Below, piece after piece: positions 7,543 to 15,114 of a stretch of 15,708 bases of DNA. The notes beneath the pieces were generated by a model. That model was not told the origin of the DNA, made no database searches, and saw nothing but the letters and a program-made list of their open reading frames with translations. The first letter of the stretch is position 1; the number at the start of each line of letters is the position of its first letter. Location: NCBI GenBank assembly GCA_045600965.1, contig JAZRYW010000055.1, positions 1 through 15,708 of the forward strand, in the 5' to 3' direction. A program made the position numbers and the translations under genes. Source of the DNA: RGIG6374 sp045600965 (lineage in GTDB: Bacteria; Bacteroidota; Bacteroidia; Bacteroidales; UBA932).

Positions 7543-9039
7543 TTAATTGTTCAACAGTTCATTCAGGATGATGGGATTTATGCCTTTCGCCTCAACCTTT
7601 CCTTCACTGTCCAGCAGATAAATGGCGGGGACGCTCCGAAGGTCATATTTGTCATACATAAGCGAAACCCTGCGGCGGTCGCAGAGGTTCCTCCATACGT
7701 GGCAGAATTTCGATGAATATTCTTTCCAGGCGTTGAAGTCACTGCCGGTGTATATGGCGATGAACCTTACCCCCTTGTCCTTGTACCTGCAGGCAGTCGC
7801 GGACAGTTCGTCCGTGGTGAACGCGCACACTTCGCAGGCCGTGTCGTAGAAATACAGCACAGTGGCTGCAACTTCGCTCTGAGGCCCTCCACGCAGCATC
7901 GAAACATAGTCGGATTCGCCGTCGCTGAGTATCAGGTCAGCCGCCTTTTCGCCTATGGCGTTCCTGTTCCACAAGTCCAGGGCCGTCACTGCATCGGCCA
8001 CAGTGCCTTTTTCCCAGCGGTCGGGCATATTCACGATATATTTCTCCGCAAGATAAGCCGCTCCGTAGGCGTATACATATTCGTTCCTTGAGCAGAGATG
8101 GCGGTAAAGGTCGAACATCGTCGGGCGGAAAAGACCGTCGGTCGCGCCCGTGCGGCGGTAGAAGGCATCCACGACATCGCATACGGCTTCCTCGTCAACC
8201 GGCCCTATGCCGCTGAATATGTCCTCGAAGAAGAGGTCATTGCTGCGGCTCGCGCCGTTCTCATACCCCAGCAGTTCCTGCAGCGCATCGCAGTCCAGCC
8301 GCCGGCCGGCTATGGTTCCTGTCCTGTCGACAAAAAACAGCTGGGGTGTGGAGATTACGTTGTACAGTCTGTGGTATCCGGTCTGGGCCTCAGGGTCCCA
8401 CAGGTTTATGACCTCGACTGATGGATTGCCTACTTCGAAGAAGGTCCGGGCATATTGCTGCCAGCTTTCGCGGTCGGATTGTGTGTAGATTGCGTAGAAC
8501 CTTATCCTCTCTCCCTCGTAGGAGCTCAGGAAGGATGAAAGCCTGGCGCTGAGCGTCCTGCAGTTGGAACAGTGCGTGTCGTAGAAGTACAGTATCCTGC
8601 AGGTGTACTCACCGTCCGGGTTCTCCATTACGGATGTGACGCCGCCTTCGATGTTTTCCATAGTCAGGTCAGGAGCGAGGGCTCCCACGAGGGAGGAGCG
8701 GTTGAATTCGGCAAATATCTCCATAGCAAGTTTACCGTCCTCCTCCGGCCATTCCAATGTTCCGCTGAGGAAATATCGGTCTGCGATGTGTACAGCCACG
8801 GCCTCGTATCCCATTATGGGGGAATTCTGATAGCGGTCATAACATATCGCCGCCACCCTGGCTCTGGAAAGGTCGTCGCCGCTTTGCGAAATGAGAGAGT
8901 CTGTCCTTGCGCATATCGCTTCCACCGGCAGCCCGTCAAGGCTGTCGAGCCATTTTGAGATGCTGTCATATCTGTTCTGCGCGCATAACGGCAGGGCAGA
9001 TAGCAAAAGCGGCAGGACTATGGAGAGTCTGGAACGCAT
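7543..9039 (-). CDS. Exported protein with two TlpA-like thioredoxin domains (tandem duplication)
   Basis: A 498-residue protein with a signal peptide (MRSRLSIVLPLLLSALPLCA, likely cleaved before Q21), so periplasmic or outer-membrane associated. It contains two copies of the same unit. Unit 1 has helices at about 25-125, then a thioredoxin fold with CSNC at 157-160 and cis-proline P232. Unit 2 has helices at about 280-375, then CEVC at 402-405 and cis-proline P471. The fold openings ILYFYDTHC and VLYFYDTAC and the following FYAIYTQSD and FIAIYTGSD show the duplication clearly. The helical part recalls the DUF5106 region of Bacteroidota redoxins. Both CxxC pairs are intact, so thiol-disulfide exchange is likely; partners are unknown. 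The start lies 4 nt after the coaD stop, so the two are almost certainly co-transcribed. Confidence 0.9.
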   Translation of the reverse strand: MRSRLSIVLPLLLSALPLCAQNRYDSISKWLDSLDGLPVEAICARTDSLISQSGDDLSRARVAAICYDRYQNSPIMGYEAVAVHIADRYFLSGTLEWPEEDGKLAMEIFAEFNRSSLVGALAPDLTMENIEGGVTSVMENPDGEYTCRILYFYDTHCSNCRTLSARLSSFLSSYEGERIRFYAIYTQSDRESWQQYARTFFEVGNPSVEVINLWDPEAQTGYHRLYNVISTPQLFFVDRTGTIAGRRLDCDALQELLGYENGASRSNDLFFEDIFSGIGPVDEEAVCDVVDAFYRRTGATDGLFRPTMFDLYRHLCSRNEYVYAYGAAYLAEKYIVNMPDRWEKGTVADAVTALDLWNRNAIGEKAADLILSDGESDYVSMLRGGPQSEVAATVLYFYDTACEVCAFTTDELSATACRYKDKGVRFIAIYTGSDFNAWKEYSSKFCHVWRNLCDRRRVSLMYDKYDLRSVPAIYLLDSEGKVEAKGINPIILNELLNN

Positions 9040-9043
9040 CTGC

Positions 9044-9517
9044 CTATCCGGTAATGAATTTTCTCAGGTCCATTCCTCCGGGTATGAACAGGCTGGCGTC
9101 TCCACCGTTCACCAGGACATCACGGACCACGGTTGATGAAATGTAGGAATATTCGCTGCCCGAAGGTATGAAGACTGTCAGGATGCCGTCGTCGAATTTC
9201 TTGTTTGCCTGGGCTATTACGTGCTCGAACTCGAAATCGGTGGTCGTGCGAAGCCCCCTGACTATGTAACTTGCTCCTATCCTGCGGCATAGGTCGATGG
9301 TAAGCCCCTGGTAGGAAATCACTTCAACGTTGGGATAGGCCGCGGTGCAGGCTTTGATTATCTCAACTCTCGTCTCGGGGGAGAAGAAACCCGATTTGGC
9401 GGGATTGTAACCGACGGCTACATACACTTTGTCAAAAAGTTTCAATGCTGATTCGAGCACGTCGAGATGCCCGAGTGTGAAAGGGTCGAAGGACCCCGGG
9501 AATATGGCTGTCTTCAT
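9044..9517 (-). CDS. coaD: Phosphopantetheine adenylyltransferase
   Basis: CoaD catalyses transfer of AMP from ATP to 4'-phosphopantetheine, the next-to-last step of coenzyme A synthesis, in the cytoplasm. The 157-residue product has the nucleotidyltransferase opening GSFDPFTLGH (residues 8-17, with the TxGH signature T14-G16-H17), IVRGLR in the middle, and EYSYISSTVVRDV near the C-terminus. All are standard for the family, as is the length. The frame is open up to 9556, but the start at 9517 (MKTAIFPGSFDP) is chosen because the family starts just before this strand. A candidate promoter lies 27-57 nt upstream. Downstream, the double-thioredoxin gene follows after 4 nt. Confidence 0.97.
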   Translation of the reverse strand: MKTAIFPGSFDPFTLGHLDVLESALKLFDKVYVAVGYNPAKSGFFSPETRVEIIKACTAAYPNVEVISYQGLTIDLCRRIGASYIVRGLRTTTDFEFEHVIAQANKKFDDGILTVFIPSGSEYSYISSTVVRDVLVNGGDASLFIPGGMDLRKFITG

Positions 9518-9543
9518 AAAAGGACAAAGTTTGCAATGAACTG

Positions 9544-9574
9544 ACAAGATACACAATATTAACGATAATTCAAA
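9544..9574 (-). promoter_or_regulatory. Candidate promoter for the coaD-led gene group
   Basis: On the minus strand, TTTG (9574-9571) is followed by 19 bases and TATCTTGT (9551-9544). The spacing matches the Bacteroidota TTTG-N19-TAnnTTTG form exactly; the -7 box keeps TA..TT but not the final TG. A start near 9537 would leave a leader of about 20 nt before the coaD ATG at 9517. The promoter sits in the 63-bp gap right after the ung stop, the largest gap in the minus-strand train. Confidence 0.45.
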
Positions 9575-9580
9575 GCGTAG

Positions 9581-10258
9581 TCACCTTGTCCAGTCGATGG
9601 GAGGAAGCCCGTGGCTGACAAGGTAGTCATTGGTCCTGGAGAAATGCCGGCAGCCGAAAAATGCTCCCCTGGCGAGAGGGGAGGGATGAGCCGCTTCCAG
9701 AACGAGATGCCGGGAGGTGTCTATCAGTTCCTTCTTGCTCTTCGCGTAATTGCCCCAGAGCAGGAATACCAGATGATCCTTCTTGTCGGAAAGTATCCTG
9801 ATGACCTCATCCGTGAACTGCGACCACCCTATGCCCGAATGTGATGCGGCCTGCCCCGCGCGTACAGTAAGCGAGGCGTTCAGAAGAAATACGCCCTGTT
9901 CGGCCCATCCGCGCAGGGACCCGTCCTTGGTGAAGCTCACGCTGAGGTCATCGCTGATCTCCCTGTAGATGTTCTTCAACGACGGTGGCGCCGCCACTCC
10001 GTGCGGCACGGAGAATGACAGCCCTTCGGCCTGCCCGTATCCGTGGTAGGGATCCTGACCGAGGATGACGACTCTGACCTTGTCGAAAGGTGTGAGAGCA
10101 AAGGCATTGAAGATCAGGGGCCCCGGGGGATATATCACCACCCCGGCCGCCTTTTCCGAGTGCAATTGCCCGACGAGTTTCAGAAAATAGGGCTTGCTGA
10201 ATTCGGCTTCAAGCTCGCGTTTCCACGATTCTTCAATCCTTACGTCCATAATGCTCAT
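9581..10258 (-). CDS. ung: Uracil-DNA glycosylase, family 1
   Basis: Ung removes uracil from DNA, arising by cytosine deamination or dUTP incorporation, as the first step of base-excision repair. The 225-residue product has the water-activating motif GQDPYHG (residues 67-73, catalytic D69), the proline-rich PPSLKN loop at 91-96, LLWGNYAK at 166-173, and the DNA-intercalation motif HPSPLA at 191-196. Length is normal. The ATG at 10258 overlaps the lon stop (ATGA), which suggests translational coupling; a second possible ATG three codons later (10249) would remove the overlap. A 63-bp gap separates it from coaD. Confidence 0.98.
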   Translation of the reverse strand: MSIMDVRIEESWKRELEAEFSKPYFLKLVGQLHSEKAAGVVIYPPGPLIFNAFALTPFDKVRVVILGQDPYHGYGQAEGLSFSVPHGVAAPPSLKNIYREISDDLSVSFTKDGSLRGWAEQGVFLLNASLTVRAGQAASHSGIGWSQFTDEVIRILSDKKDHLVFLLWGNYAKSKKELIDTSRHLVLEAAHPSPLARGAFFGCRHFSRTNDYLVSHGLPPIDWTR

Positions 10259-12666
10259 TCCGGGAAAGCGAAGCGTATCACATCCTCAATGGTGTCTACG
10301 AATATGAAGTTCAGGCCTTCGATGTAAACCTGCTTGATCTGCTCTATATCCCTTCTGTTCTCGGAGGACAGGACGATGGTCCCGATACCGGCCCTCTTGG
10401 CGGCGAGTATCTTTTCCTTTATGCCGCCGACTGGCAGCACCTTGCCGCGGAGAGTTATCTCTCCCGTCATCGCGATGCCGTGCCGTACGGGCTTTCCGCA
10501 GAGGGCTGAAGCCATCGCGCATACCATTGTGATGCCGGCTGAAGGGCCATCCTTGGGAATGGCTCCTTCCGGTACGTGGATATGGATGTCCTTGTTCTGG
10601 AAAGTGTCGGAGGGTATGCCGATCAGGTCGGTGTGGGCCTTGAGGTACTGCATCGCAATCTGCACGGACTCCTTCATCACGTCTCCGAGGTTGCCTGTGG
10701 TGGAGAGCACGCCCTTGCCCTGACTGGGTGAACATTCCACGAACAGTATTTCACCGCCCATTTCTGTCCAGGCAAGTCCGGTTACGACGCCGGGGCCTTC
10801 GTTGCCCTTCTGAATGTCGTGCTGGTTTGTGGGAAGGCCGAGTATCTTCCTGACATCCGAGGATGCAAGCCTTTCCGGGCGCTCCTCATCGCAAGCTATT
10901 CTCTTGGCGGTCACGCGCGCCAGTTTCGCTATCTGGCGGTCAAGCCCGCGGACTCCTGATTCCCTGGTGTATTCGTCGATGACAGTTGCGAGGGCCTCCT
11001 TCCTTATCTTGAGATCAGAGGCTTTCAGGCCGTGAGCCTTGCGCTGCTTGGGAACGAGATATTTGTTGGCGATCTCAAGTTTCTCCTCAGCCAGATATCC
11101 GCTGACCTGAATCATTTCCATCCTGTCCCTGAGTGCGGGGTGAATTGCGCTTGCATCATTGGCGGTCGTGATGAACAGCACGTTCGACAGGTCATAGTCG
11201 AAGTCAAGGTAATTGTCGTGGAAAGCGGCATTCTGTTCCGGGTCGAGCACCTCCAGAAGAGCGGATGCCGGATCGCCCCTGTGATCATCCCCGACCTTGT
11301 CGATTTCGTCAAGAACGATGACAGGGTTGGATGTTCCGCATTTCTTTATCGTGCTGATGATTCTTCCGGGCATAGCTCCTATATATGTACGGCGGTGACC
11401 GCGTATTTCGGATTCATCGTGTAAGCCGCCGAGCGAAATCCTGCCGTATTCCCTTCCGAGGGCCTTCGCAATCGACTGCCCCAGGGAGGTCTTGCCTACA
11501 CCGGGAGGACCGTAAAGACATATTATGGGGGATTTCATATCTCCCTTCAATTTCAATACGGCCAGATATTCTATTATCCTGTCCTTTACGGAGTCCAGCC
11601 CGAAATGGTCGTGGTCAAGCACCTTGCGCGCATTGTTGAGGTCGAGGTTGTCCTTTGAAAGCTCGCCCCAGGGGAGCTCCACCGCAAACTGGCAGAAGGA
11701 ATACTGCACGTTGTAGTCGGGGGAACTGGGATTGAGCATCTCGAGCTTGTGCACCTCCTTTTCGAAACGCTCGGCCATTTCGGCCGACCATTTCCTGCTT
11801 TTGGCCTGTGTCCTGAGATCGCTGATGTCCTGCTCCGAACCGTCCATGCCGAGTTCCTCCTGTATGGTCTTCAGCTGATTGTTCAGGAACATCTCGCGCT
11901 GCTGCTGGTTTATCTCGCGCTTGACCTTGTTCTGTATCTCGTCCTTGAGCTTGAGTATGTCAATCTGACGGTTGAGCATTTCGAGGAGCAGCAGGCCTCT
12001 TTTCTTCAGATCTCCTTCTCCGAGGAGCTTGAGCCTGTCTGCGAACTGCTCCAGTTCCACGTTGGATGAAACGAAGTTGATGAAGTAATCGGCGCCTTCG
12101 ATGTTCTTCAGAGCGAACTCCGCTTCCTTGGGAAGGTTGGGCGAGAGTTCTATCACCTGCATCGCGGCGTCTTTAACCGCACCTACTATCAGGTCCATAT
12201 CCTTGTCGTTCTTTGCGGGCAGGATGTCGTTGATGTAGGATACTTCGGCCCACATATAGGGGTCGTATGACACGACTCTGTCAAGATAGAAGCGCTTGAG
12301 CCCCTGGAGGATGGCCGTCAGGCTGCCGTCCGGCATCTCGATGATTTTCAATATCTTGGCCACCGTGCCTATACGGAACATGTCGGTTTCCTGCGGCACG
12401 TCCACCTCGGGGTCCAGCTGTGCGGCCGCGCCTATGAGCCGTTTCTTTGCGCAGGCTTCCCTGATGAGCTTGATGCTCTTGTCGCGTCCTACGGCAACCG
12501 GTATTATGGTTGTGGGGAACAGTATGGTCCCTCTCAGTGTCAGAACAGGCAGACTCTCCGGCAGTTCCATGTCCTTTACGTCACCGGAGGCATCAAGGCT
12601 CATAATGGGCACGATATCCACTCCTCCGGGATTTCCCTTGAAAAGTTTGTCCAAATCGAAATTCAT
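10255..12666 (-). CDS. lon: ATP-dependent Lon protease
   Basis: Lon is a cytoplasmic AAA+ serine protease, active as a hexamer, that degrades misfolded and some regulatory proteins. The 803-residue product is complete: N-terminal substrate-binding domain (about 37-230), a coiled helical stretch rich in Q/E/K (about 235-320), Walker A GPPGVGKT at 386-393, Walker B VIVLDEID at 449-456, and the C-terminal peptidase domain with the catalytic Ser-Lys pair S709 (KDGPSAG) and K752 (GGIKEK, second lysine). The 43-residue spacing of the pair matches E. coli Lon. It heads the minus-strand gene train and shares a 205-bp divergent region with hup. Two inverted repeats lie just upstream (12683-12716). Confidence 0.99.
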   Translation of the reverse strand: MNFDLDKLFKGNPGGVDIVPIMSLDASGDVKDMELPESLPVLTLRGTILFPTTIIPVAVGRDKSIKLIREACAKKRLIGAAAQLDPEVDVPQETDMFRIGTVAKILKIIEMPDGSLTAILQGLKRFYLDRVVSYDPYMWAEVSYINDILPAKNDKDMDLIVGAVKDAAMQVIELSPNLPKEAEFALKNIEGADYFINFVSSNVELEQFADRLKLLGEGDLKKRGLLLLEMLNRQIDILKLKDEIQNKVKREINQQQREMFLNNQLKTIQEELGMDGSEQDISDLRTQAKSRKWSAEMAERFEKEVHKLEMLNPSSPDYNVQYSFCQFAVELPWGELSKDNLDLNNARKVLDHDHFGLDSVKDRIIEYLAVLKLKGDMKSPIICLYGPPGVGKTSLGQSIAKALGREYGRISLGGLHDESEIRGHRRTYIGAMPGRIISTIKKCGTSNPVIVLDEIDKVGDDHRGDPASALLEVLDPEQNAAFHDNYLDFDYDLSNVLFITTANDASAIHPALRDRMEMIQVSGYLAEEKLEIANKYLVPKQRKAHGLKASDLKIRKEALATVIDEYTRESGVRGLDRQIAKLARVTAKRIACDEERPERLASSDVRKILGLPTNQHDIQKGNEGPGVVTGLAWTEMGGEILFVECSPSQGKGVLSTTGNLGDVMKESVQIAMQYLKAHTDLIGIPSDTFQNKDIHIHVPEGAIPKDGPSAGITMVCAMASALCGKPVRHGIAMTGEITLRGKVLPVGGIKEKILAAKRAGIGTIVLSSENRRDIEQIKQVYIEGLNFIFVDTIEDVIRFAFPE

Positions 12667-12682
12667 AATCTACAAATAGCTA

Positions 12683-12695
12683 TGACAAAATGTCA
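12683..12695. promoter_or_regulatory. Perfect inverted repeat TGACA-AAA-TGTCA in the lon leader
   Basis: A 5-3-5 perfect palindrome lies 16 nt upstream of the lon ATG. Its symmetry and place fit a regulator binding site, but no regulator is identifiable from this window. Chance occurrence is possible for such a short site. Confidence 0.35.
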
Positions 12696-12716
12696 GCCGG
12701 AAGTCTTTTCTCCGGC
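12696..12716. promoter_or_regulatory. Short GC-rich hairpin GCCGGA/TCCGGC in the lon leader
   Basis: GCCGGA (12696-12701) pairs with TCCGGC (12711-12716) across a 9-nt loop, directly next to the TGACA palindrome. On the lon strand it would form a stem in the 5' leader if transcription starts upstream of it. No poly-U follows on either strand, so it does not look like a terminator. Confidence 0.35.
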
Positions 12717-12764
12717 AGAAGACACAATAGTCAATCATTATGCCACAAAAAATGAAATTATTTT

Positions 12765-12795
12765 TTTGATTATTAAATTATTAAGTCTATTTTTG
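12765..12795 (+). promoter_or_regulatory. hup promoter, textbook Bacteroidota form
   Basis: TTTG (12765-12768), exactly 19 bases, then TATTTTTG (12788-12795) match the TTTG-N19-TAnnTTTG promoter read by the Bacteroidota primary sigma factor. Transcription should start near 12801, giving a leader of about 70 nt before the hup ATG. The leader contains a C/G-rich block (about 12806-12832) and then an A-rich stretch next to the ATG, with no Shine-Dalgarno sequence. Confidence 0.82.
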
Positions 12796-12871
12796 CAATC
12801 CATTTCCCCTCGGGTTCAGACTTCGGGCGGGTAATAAACGAAATACAAACATTCAAATAATCTGTTGAAAA

Positions 12872-13159
12872 ATGACTAAAGCAGACATCGTTACAGAAGT
12901 GGCAAAGGCTACCGGTCTTGAAAAGATCACCGTGCAGACCGTAGTGGAATGCTATATGGAAAGCGTTAAGAATTCATTGTCAAAAGGTGAGAACGTATAT
13001 CTCAGAGGCTTCGGCAGCTTCGTTGTCAAAACCCGTGCAGCCAAGACCGCAAGAAACATTTCAGAGAAGACCACCATCACCATTCCCCAGCACAGCATTC
13101 CTTCTTTCAAGCCTGCCAAGGTCTTCCTCAATTCAGTAAAGAACGTGAAAGTTAAATAA
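12872..13159 (+). CDS. hup: HU family DNA-binding protein
   Basis: Small histone-like protein, 95 residues, that binds and bends DNA as a dimer and helps organise the nucleoid. The N-terminal helical part runs from MTKADIVTEVAKATGLEK to about residue 40. The beta-arm core begins with the family signature GFGSFVVKTRAAKTARN at 46-62. The C-terminal form TTITIPQHSIPSFKPAK (67-83) is typical of Bacteroidota HU, where the usual RNPxTG is replaced by RNIxxxT. It is preceded by a strong promoter and followed after 22 nt by a tiny basic protein gene, which likely shares the transcript. Confidence 0.97.
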   Translation: MTKADIVTEVAKATGLEKITVQTVVECYMESVKNSLSKGENVYLRGFGSFVVKTRAAKTARNISEKTTITIPQHSIPSFKPAKVFLNSVKNVKVK

Positions 13160-13181
13160 CAACCTTTAATTTTTAACCATT

Positions 13182-13271
13182 ATGCCCAGCGGTAAAAAGA
13201 GAAAAAGACATAAAATGTCTACGCACAAACGTAAAAAACGTTTGCGCAAGAACAGACACAAGAAGAAATAG
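13182..13271 (+). CDS. 29-residue basic protein, AURKAIP1/COX24 (mS38/bS22-like) ribosomal type
   Basis: ATG at 13182 to TAG at 13269-13271 encodes 29 residues, more than half of them Lys or Arg: it opens MPSGKKRKRHKMSTHKRKKR and ends RKNRHKKK. The KKRKRxKMxxHKxKKR pattern resembles the AURKAIP1/COX24 domain of mitochondrial mS38 and the short actinobacterial bS22, which bind the small ribosomal subunit. From memory, closely similar tiny proteins occur next to hup in other Bacteroidales. It lies 22 nt after hup and is followed by a hairpin at 13292-13332. A ribosomal role is inferred from pattern only. Confidence 0.75.
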   Translation: MPSGKKRKRHKMSTHKRKKRLRKNRHKKK

Positions 13272-13291
13272 TCTTTTGCTATTCAGAAATT

Positions 13292-13332
13292 TAATCTAAA
13301 GCAGCTTGTCCACCGTGCACTGCTTTAGATTA
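13292..13332 (+). terminator. Hairpin terminator of the hup operon
   Basis: TAATCTAAAGCAG (13292-13304) pairs perfectly with CTGCTTTAGATTA (13320-13332), a 13-bp stem with a 15-nt loop. The following TTTGTTT is moderately U-rich rather than a clean U-run. It lies 21 nt past the stop of the tiny basic protein, a natural end for the hup transcript. Confidence 0.7.
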
Positions 13333-13341
13333 TTTGTTTAT

Positions 13342-13492
13342 GGAATGATGAAAAAATAAGTTGGTAAAAGATTTATGAAGGATTGTTTATGGATTTTGAA
13401 TGCGAAATGAAGGAGCGTAGCGCGGGCTACGTGACTGAATGACAAATTCAAAAGACAAAACAAGACTCATAAAGAATACCAAGTTATTTTTT
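13342..13492 (+). repeat. Palindromic MITE-like repeat, copy 2 (complete)
   Basis: 13342-13481 matches the reverse complement of 1-138. The complete palindrome spans 13351-13492: AAAAAATAAGTTGGTA at the left end mirrors the right end ACCAAGTTATTTTTT with one mismatch, then TTTATGA, TTGTTT and TTTGAAT blocks pair inward to the centre CGTAGC-GCGG-GCTACG (13416-13431). The arms are imperfect but extend over about 60 bases each. It lies between the hup terminator and rng, ending 20 nt before the rng ATG, so part of it may be in the rng leader. No protein-coding capacity is conserved between the copies, because the 2-nt length change shifts every frame. Confidence 0.88.
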
Positions 13493-13512
13493 AAGAATGA
13501 CTATAAAGCAGT

Positions 13513-15099
13513 ATGGATCAGGAAATAGGACAGGAAAAGCAAACGGTCAAGGATCTGGTCATCGATGTGGAGCGTGACAATGTCAACATCGCTCTGCTCG
13601 AGGACCACCGCCTCATCGAGTACAGCACCGAGCCAAGGGTCGGGAAAGCTTTCTCGGTAGGGGATGTCTATCTGGGCCGTGTGAAGAAGTTGATTCCATC
13701 GCTCAATGCCGCATTCGTCGATATAGGTGATGAAAAGGATGCCTTTGTCCACTATCTTGACCTCGGCCTGAATTTCAAGGCCTTCGACAGTTTCGTCAAG
13801 CAACTGAATCCGAATACGGACTTCAATTCACTTTACCGCCGTACAACGTCGGAAGCGATACTCGAGAAGGACGGCAAGATTGAAAGATATCTGAATCCGG
13901 GTCAGCCTCTCATAGTGCAGATTGTTAAGGAACCTATTTCCACCAAAGGCTCACGCCTGACGGCGGAGATCTCCCTGGCGGGAAGGAATATGGTTCTTCT
14001 GCCCTTCAACAACAAGGTCAGCATATCCCAGAAAATCGCCTCGCGCGAGGAGAAGAAACGTTTGGAGAGACTCGTGCACAGCCTGCTTCCTCCCAACTAC
14101 GGTGTGATAATCCGCACTGCCGCCGAAGGGAAGAAGGCCGCTGTCCTCGACGCAGAACTGAAATCCCTCATACGCAAGTGGGAGGATTCCTGGAAGACGC
14201 TCGCCTCGTCCAAGGGCGTTCAGCTTCTCTTCACGGAGAACAGCCGTGCCACCATCATCCTCAGGGATATGCTCAATGACTCGTTCTCCAGCATCCACGT
14301 CAATGATGACGTGATATATAAGGAAGTGCGCGACTATGTCGGGTCGATTTCTCCTGAACAGCTGGACATAGTGAAACTTTACAGGGCAAAGGAATCCATA
14401 TTCGACCATTTCGACGTCACGCGACAGATAAAGAGTTCATTCGGCCGCGTCGTCCCTATGAAGAAGGGAGCATACATAGTCGTGGAACATACCGAGGCAA
14501 TGCACGTGGTGGATGTCAACAGCGGTATCCGCAACAAGATGAGCGATCAGGAGCAGAATTCCTATGACGTGAATGTCATAGCCGCCGAAGAGATTGCAAG
14601 ACAGCTCAGGCTCAGGGATATGGGTGGAATCATAATAGTAGATTTCATCGATATGGACACCCAGGAGCATCGCAATATGCTCTACAGGCATATGGTCGAA
14701 CTGATGCTCAACGACCGCGCGAAGCACACCGTGCTGCCACTTACCAAGTTCGGCCTTATGCAGATCACAAGGCAGCGTGTCCGCCCCGCCACTGAAGTGG
14801 AGACTCTGGAGACCTGTCCGGCCTGCAACGGCACGGGAAAGATAGGGTCGTCCATAATAATTGATGAAACCATAGAACGGGAGCTTTCGTTCTACGTCAG
14901 GGAGAAGGGGCTCAGGGCATTGACCCTTCTGGTGAATCCGATTGTGGAGGCATATCTCAACAGGGGCATATCCAGTTTCCGCCGCAAATGGTCACGCAAG
15001 TACGGTGTCAAGCTCACCATAGAGGCTGACAGTTCACTCGGCATCACCCAGATGGAGTGGCGTGACAGGTCGGGCGAACGCATCGATGTTCAGAAATAG
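13513..15099 (+). CDS. rng: Ribonuclease G/E family endoribonuclease
   Basis: Endoribonuclease of the RNase E/G family, 528 residues, which cleaves single-stranded AU-rich RNA and matures rRNA; in E. coli RNase G trims the 16S 5' end. An S1 RNA-binding domain covers about 47-140 (GDVYLGRVKKLIPSLNAAFV) with an insertion at about 87-130. The catalytic aspartates are D334 (VVDVNSG) and D377 (IIIVDFIDM), and the zinc-link is CPAC at 435-438. Length matches RNase G with no long RNase E-type C-terminal scaffold, so a degradosome scaffold is unlikely. No strong promoter was found in the gap; transcription could arise within or pass through the palindromic repeat. The TSCPD lipoprotein gene follows after 15 nt. 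Confidence 0.97.
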   Translation: MDQEIGQEKQTVKDLVIDVERDNVNIALLEDHRLIEYSTEPRVGKAFSVGDVYLGRVKKLIPSLNAAFVDIGDEKDAFVHYLDLGLNFKAFDSFVKQLNPNTDFNSLYRRTTSEAILEKDGKIERYLNPGQPLIVQIVKEPISTKGSRLTAEISLAGRNMVLLPFNNKVSISQKIASREEKKRLERLVHSLLPPNYGVIIRTAAEGKKAAVLDAELKSLIRKWEDSWKTLASSKGVQLLFTENSRATIILRDMLNDSFSSIHVNDDVIYKEVRDYVGSISPEQLDIVKLYRAKESIFDHFDVTRQIKSSFGRVVPMKKGAYIVVEHTEAMHVVDVNSGIRNKMSDQEQNSYDVNVIAAEEIARQLRLRDMGGIIIVDFIDMDTQEHRNMLYRHMVELMLNDRAKHTVLPLTKFGLMQITRQRVRPATEVETLETCPACNGTGKIGSSIIIDETIERELSFYVREKGLRALTLLVNPIVEAYLNRGISSFRRKWSRKYGVKLTIEADSSLGITQMEWRDRSGERIDVQK

Positions 15100-15114
15100 A
15101 AACTACACCATTAT

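Noticed and set aside
9518..9556. Upstream start of coaD at 9556
   Set aside because: CoaD starts immediately before the GSFDPFTLGH strand. The extra 13 residues are cysteine-rich and unlike the family, and the candidate promoter -7 box would fall inside them.
12722..12755. A consensus promoter for lon on the minus strand
   Set aside because: The best candidate is TTTT-N19-TATTGTGT, which misses three of six fixed positions in the -7 box, so it was not called.
13387..13443. Short frame inside repeat copy 2 (ATG GAT TTT GAA ... TGA) as a possible encoded peptide
   Set aside because: The 2-nt length difference in copy 1 changes the frame and the end of the peptide, so coding is not conserved between the copies.
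1..13492. The 13-kb segment as a composite transposon flanked by inverted repeats
   Set aside because: It contains core genes (lon, ung, coaD, hup), no transposase or integrase, and no visible change in base composition. A dispersed repeat family is simpler.
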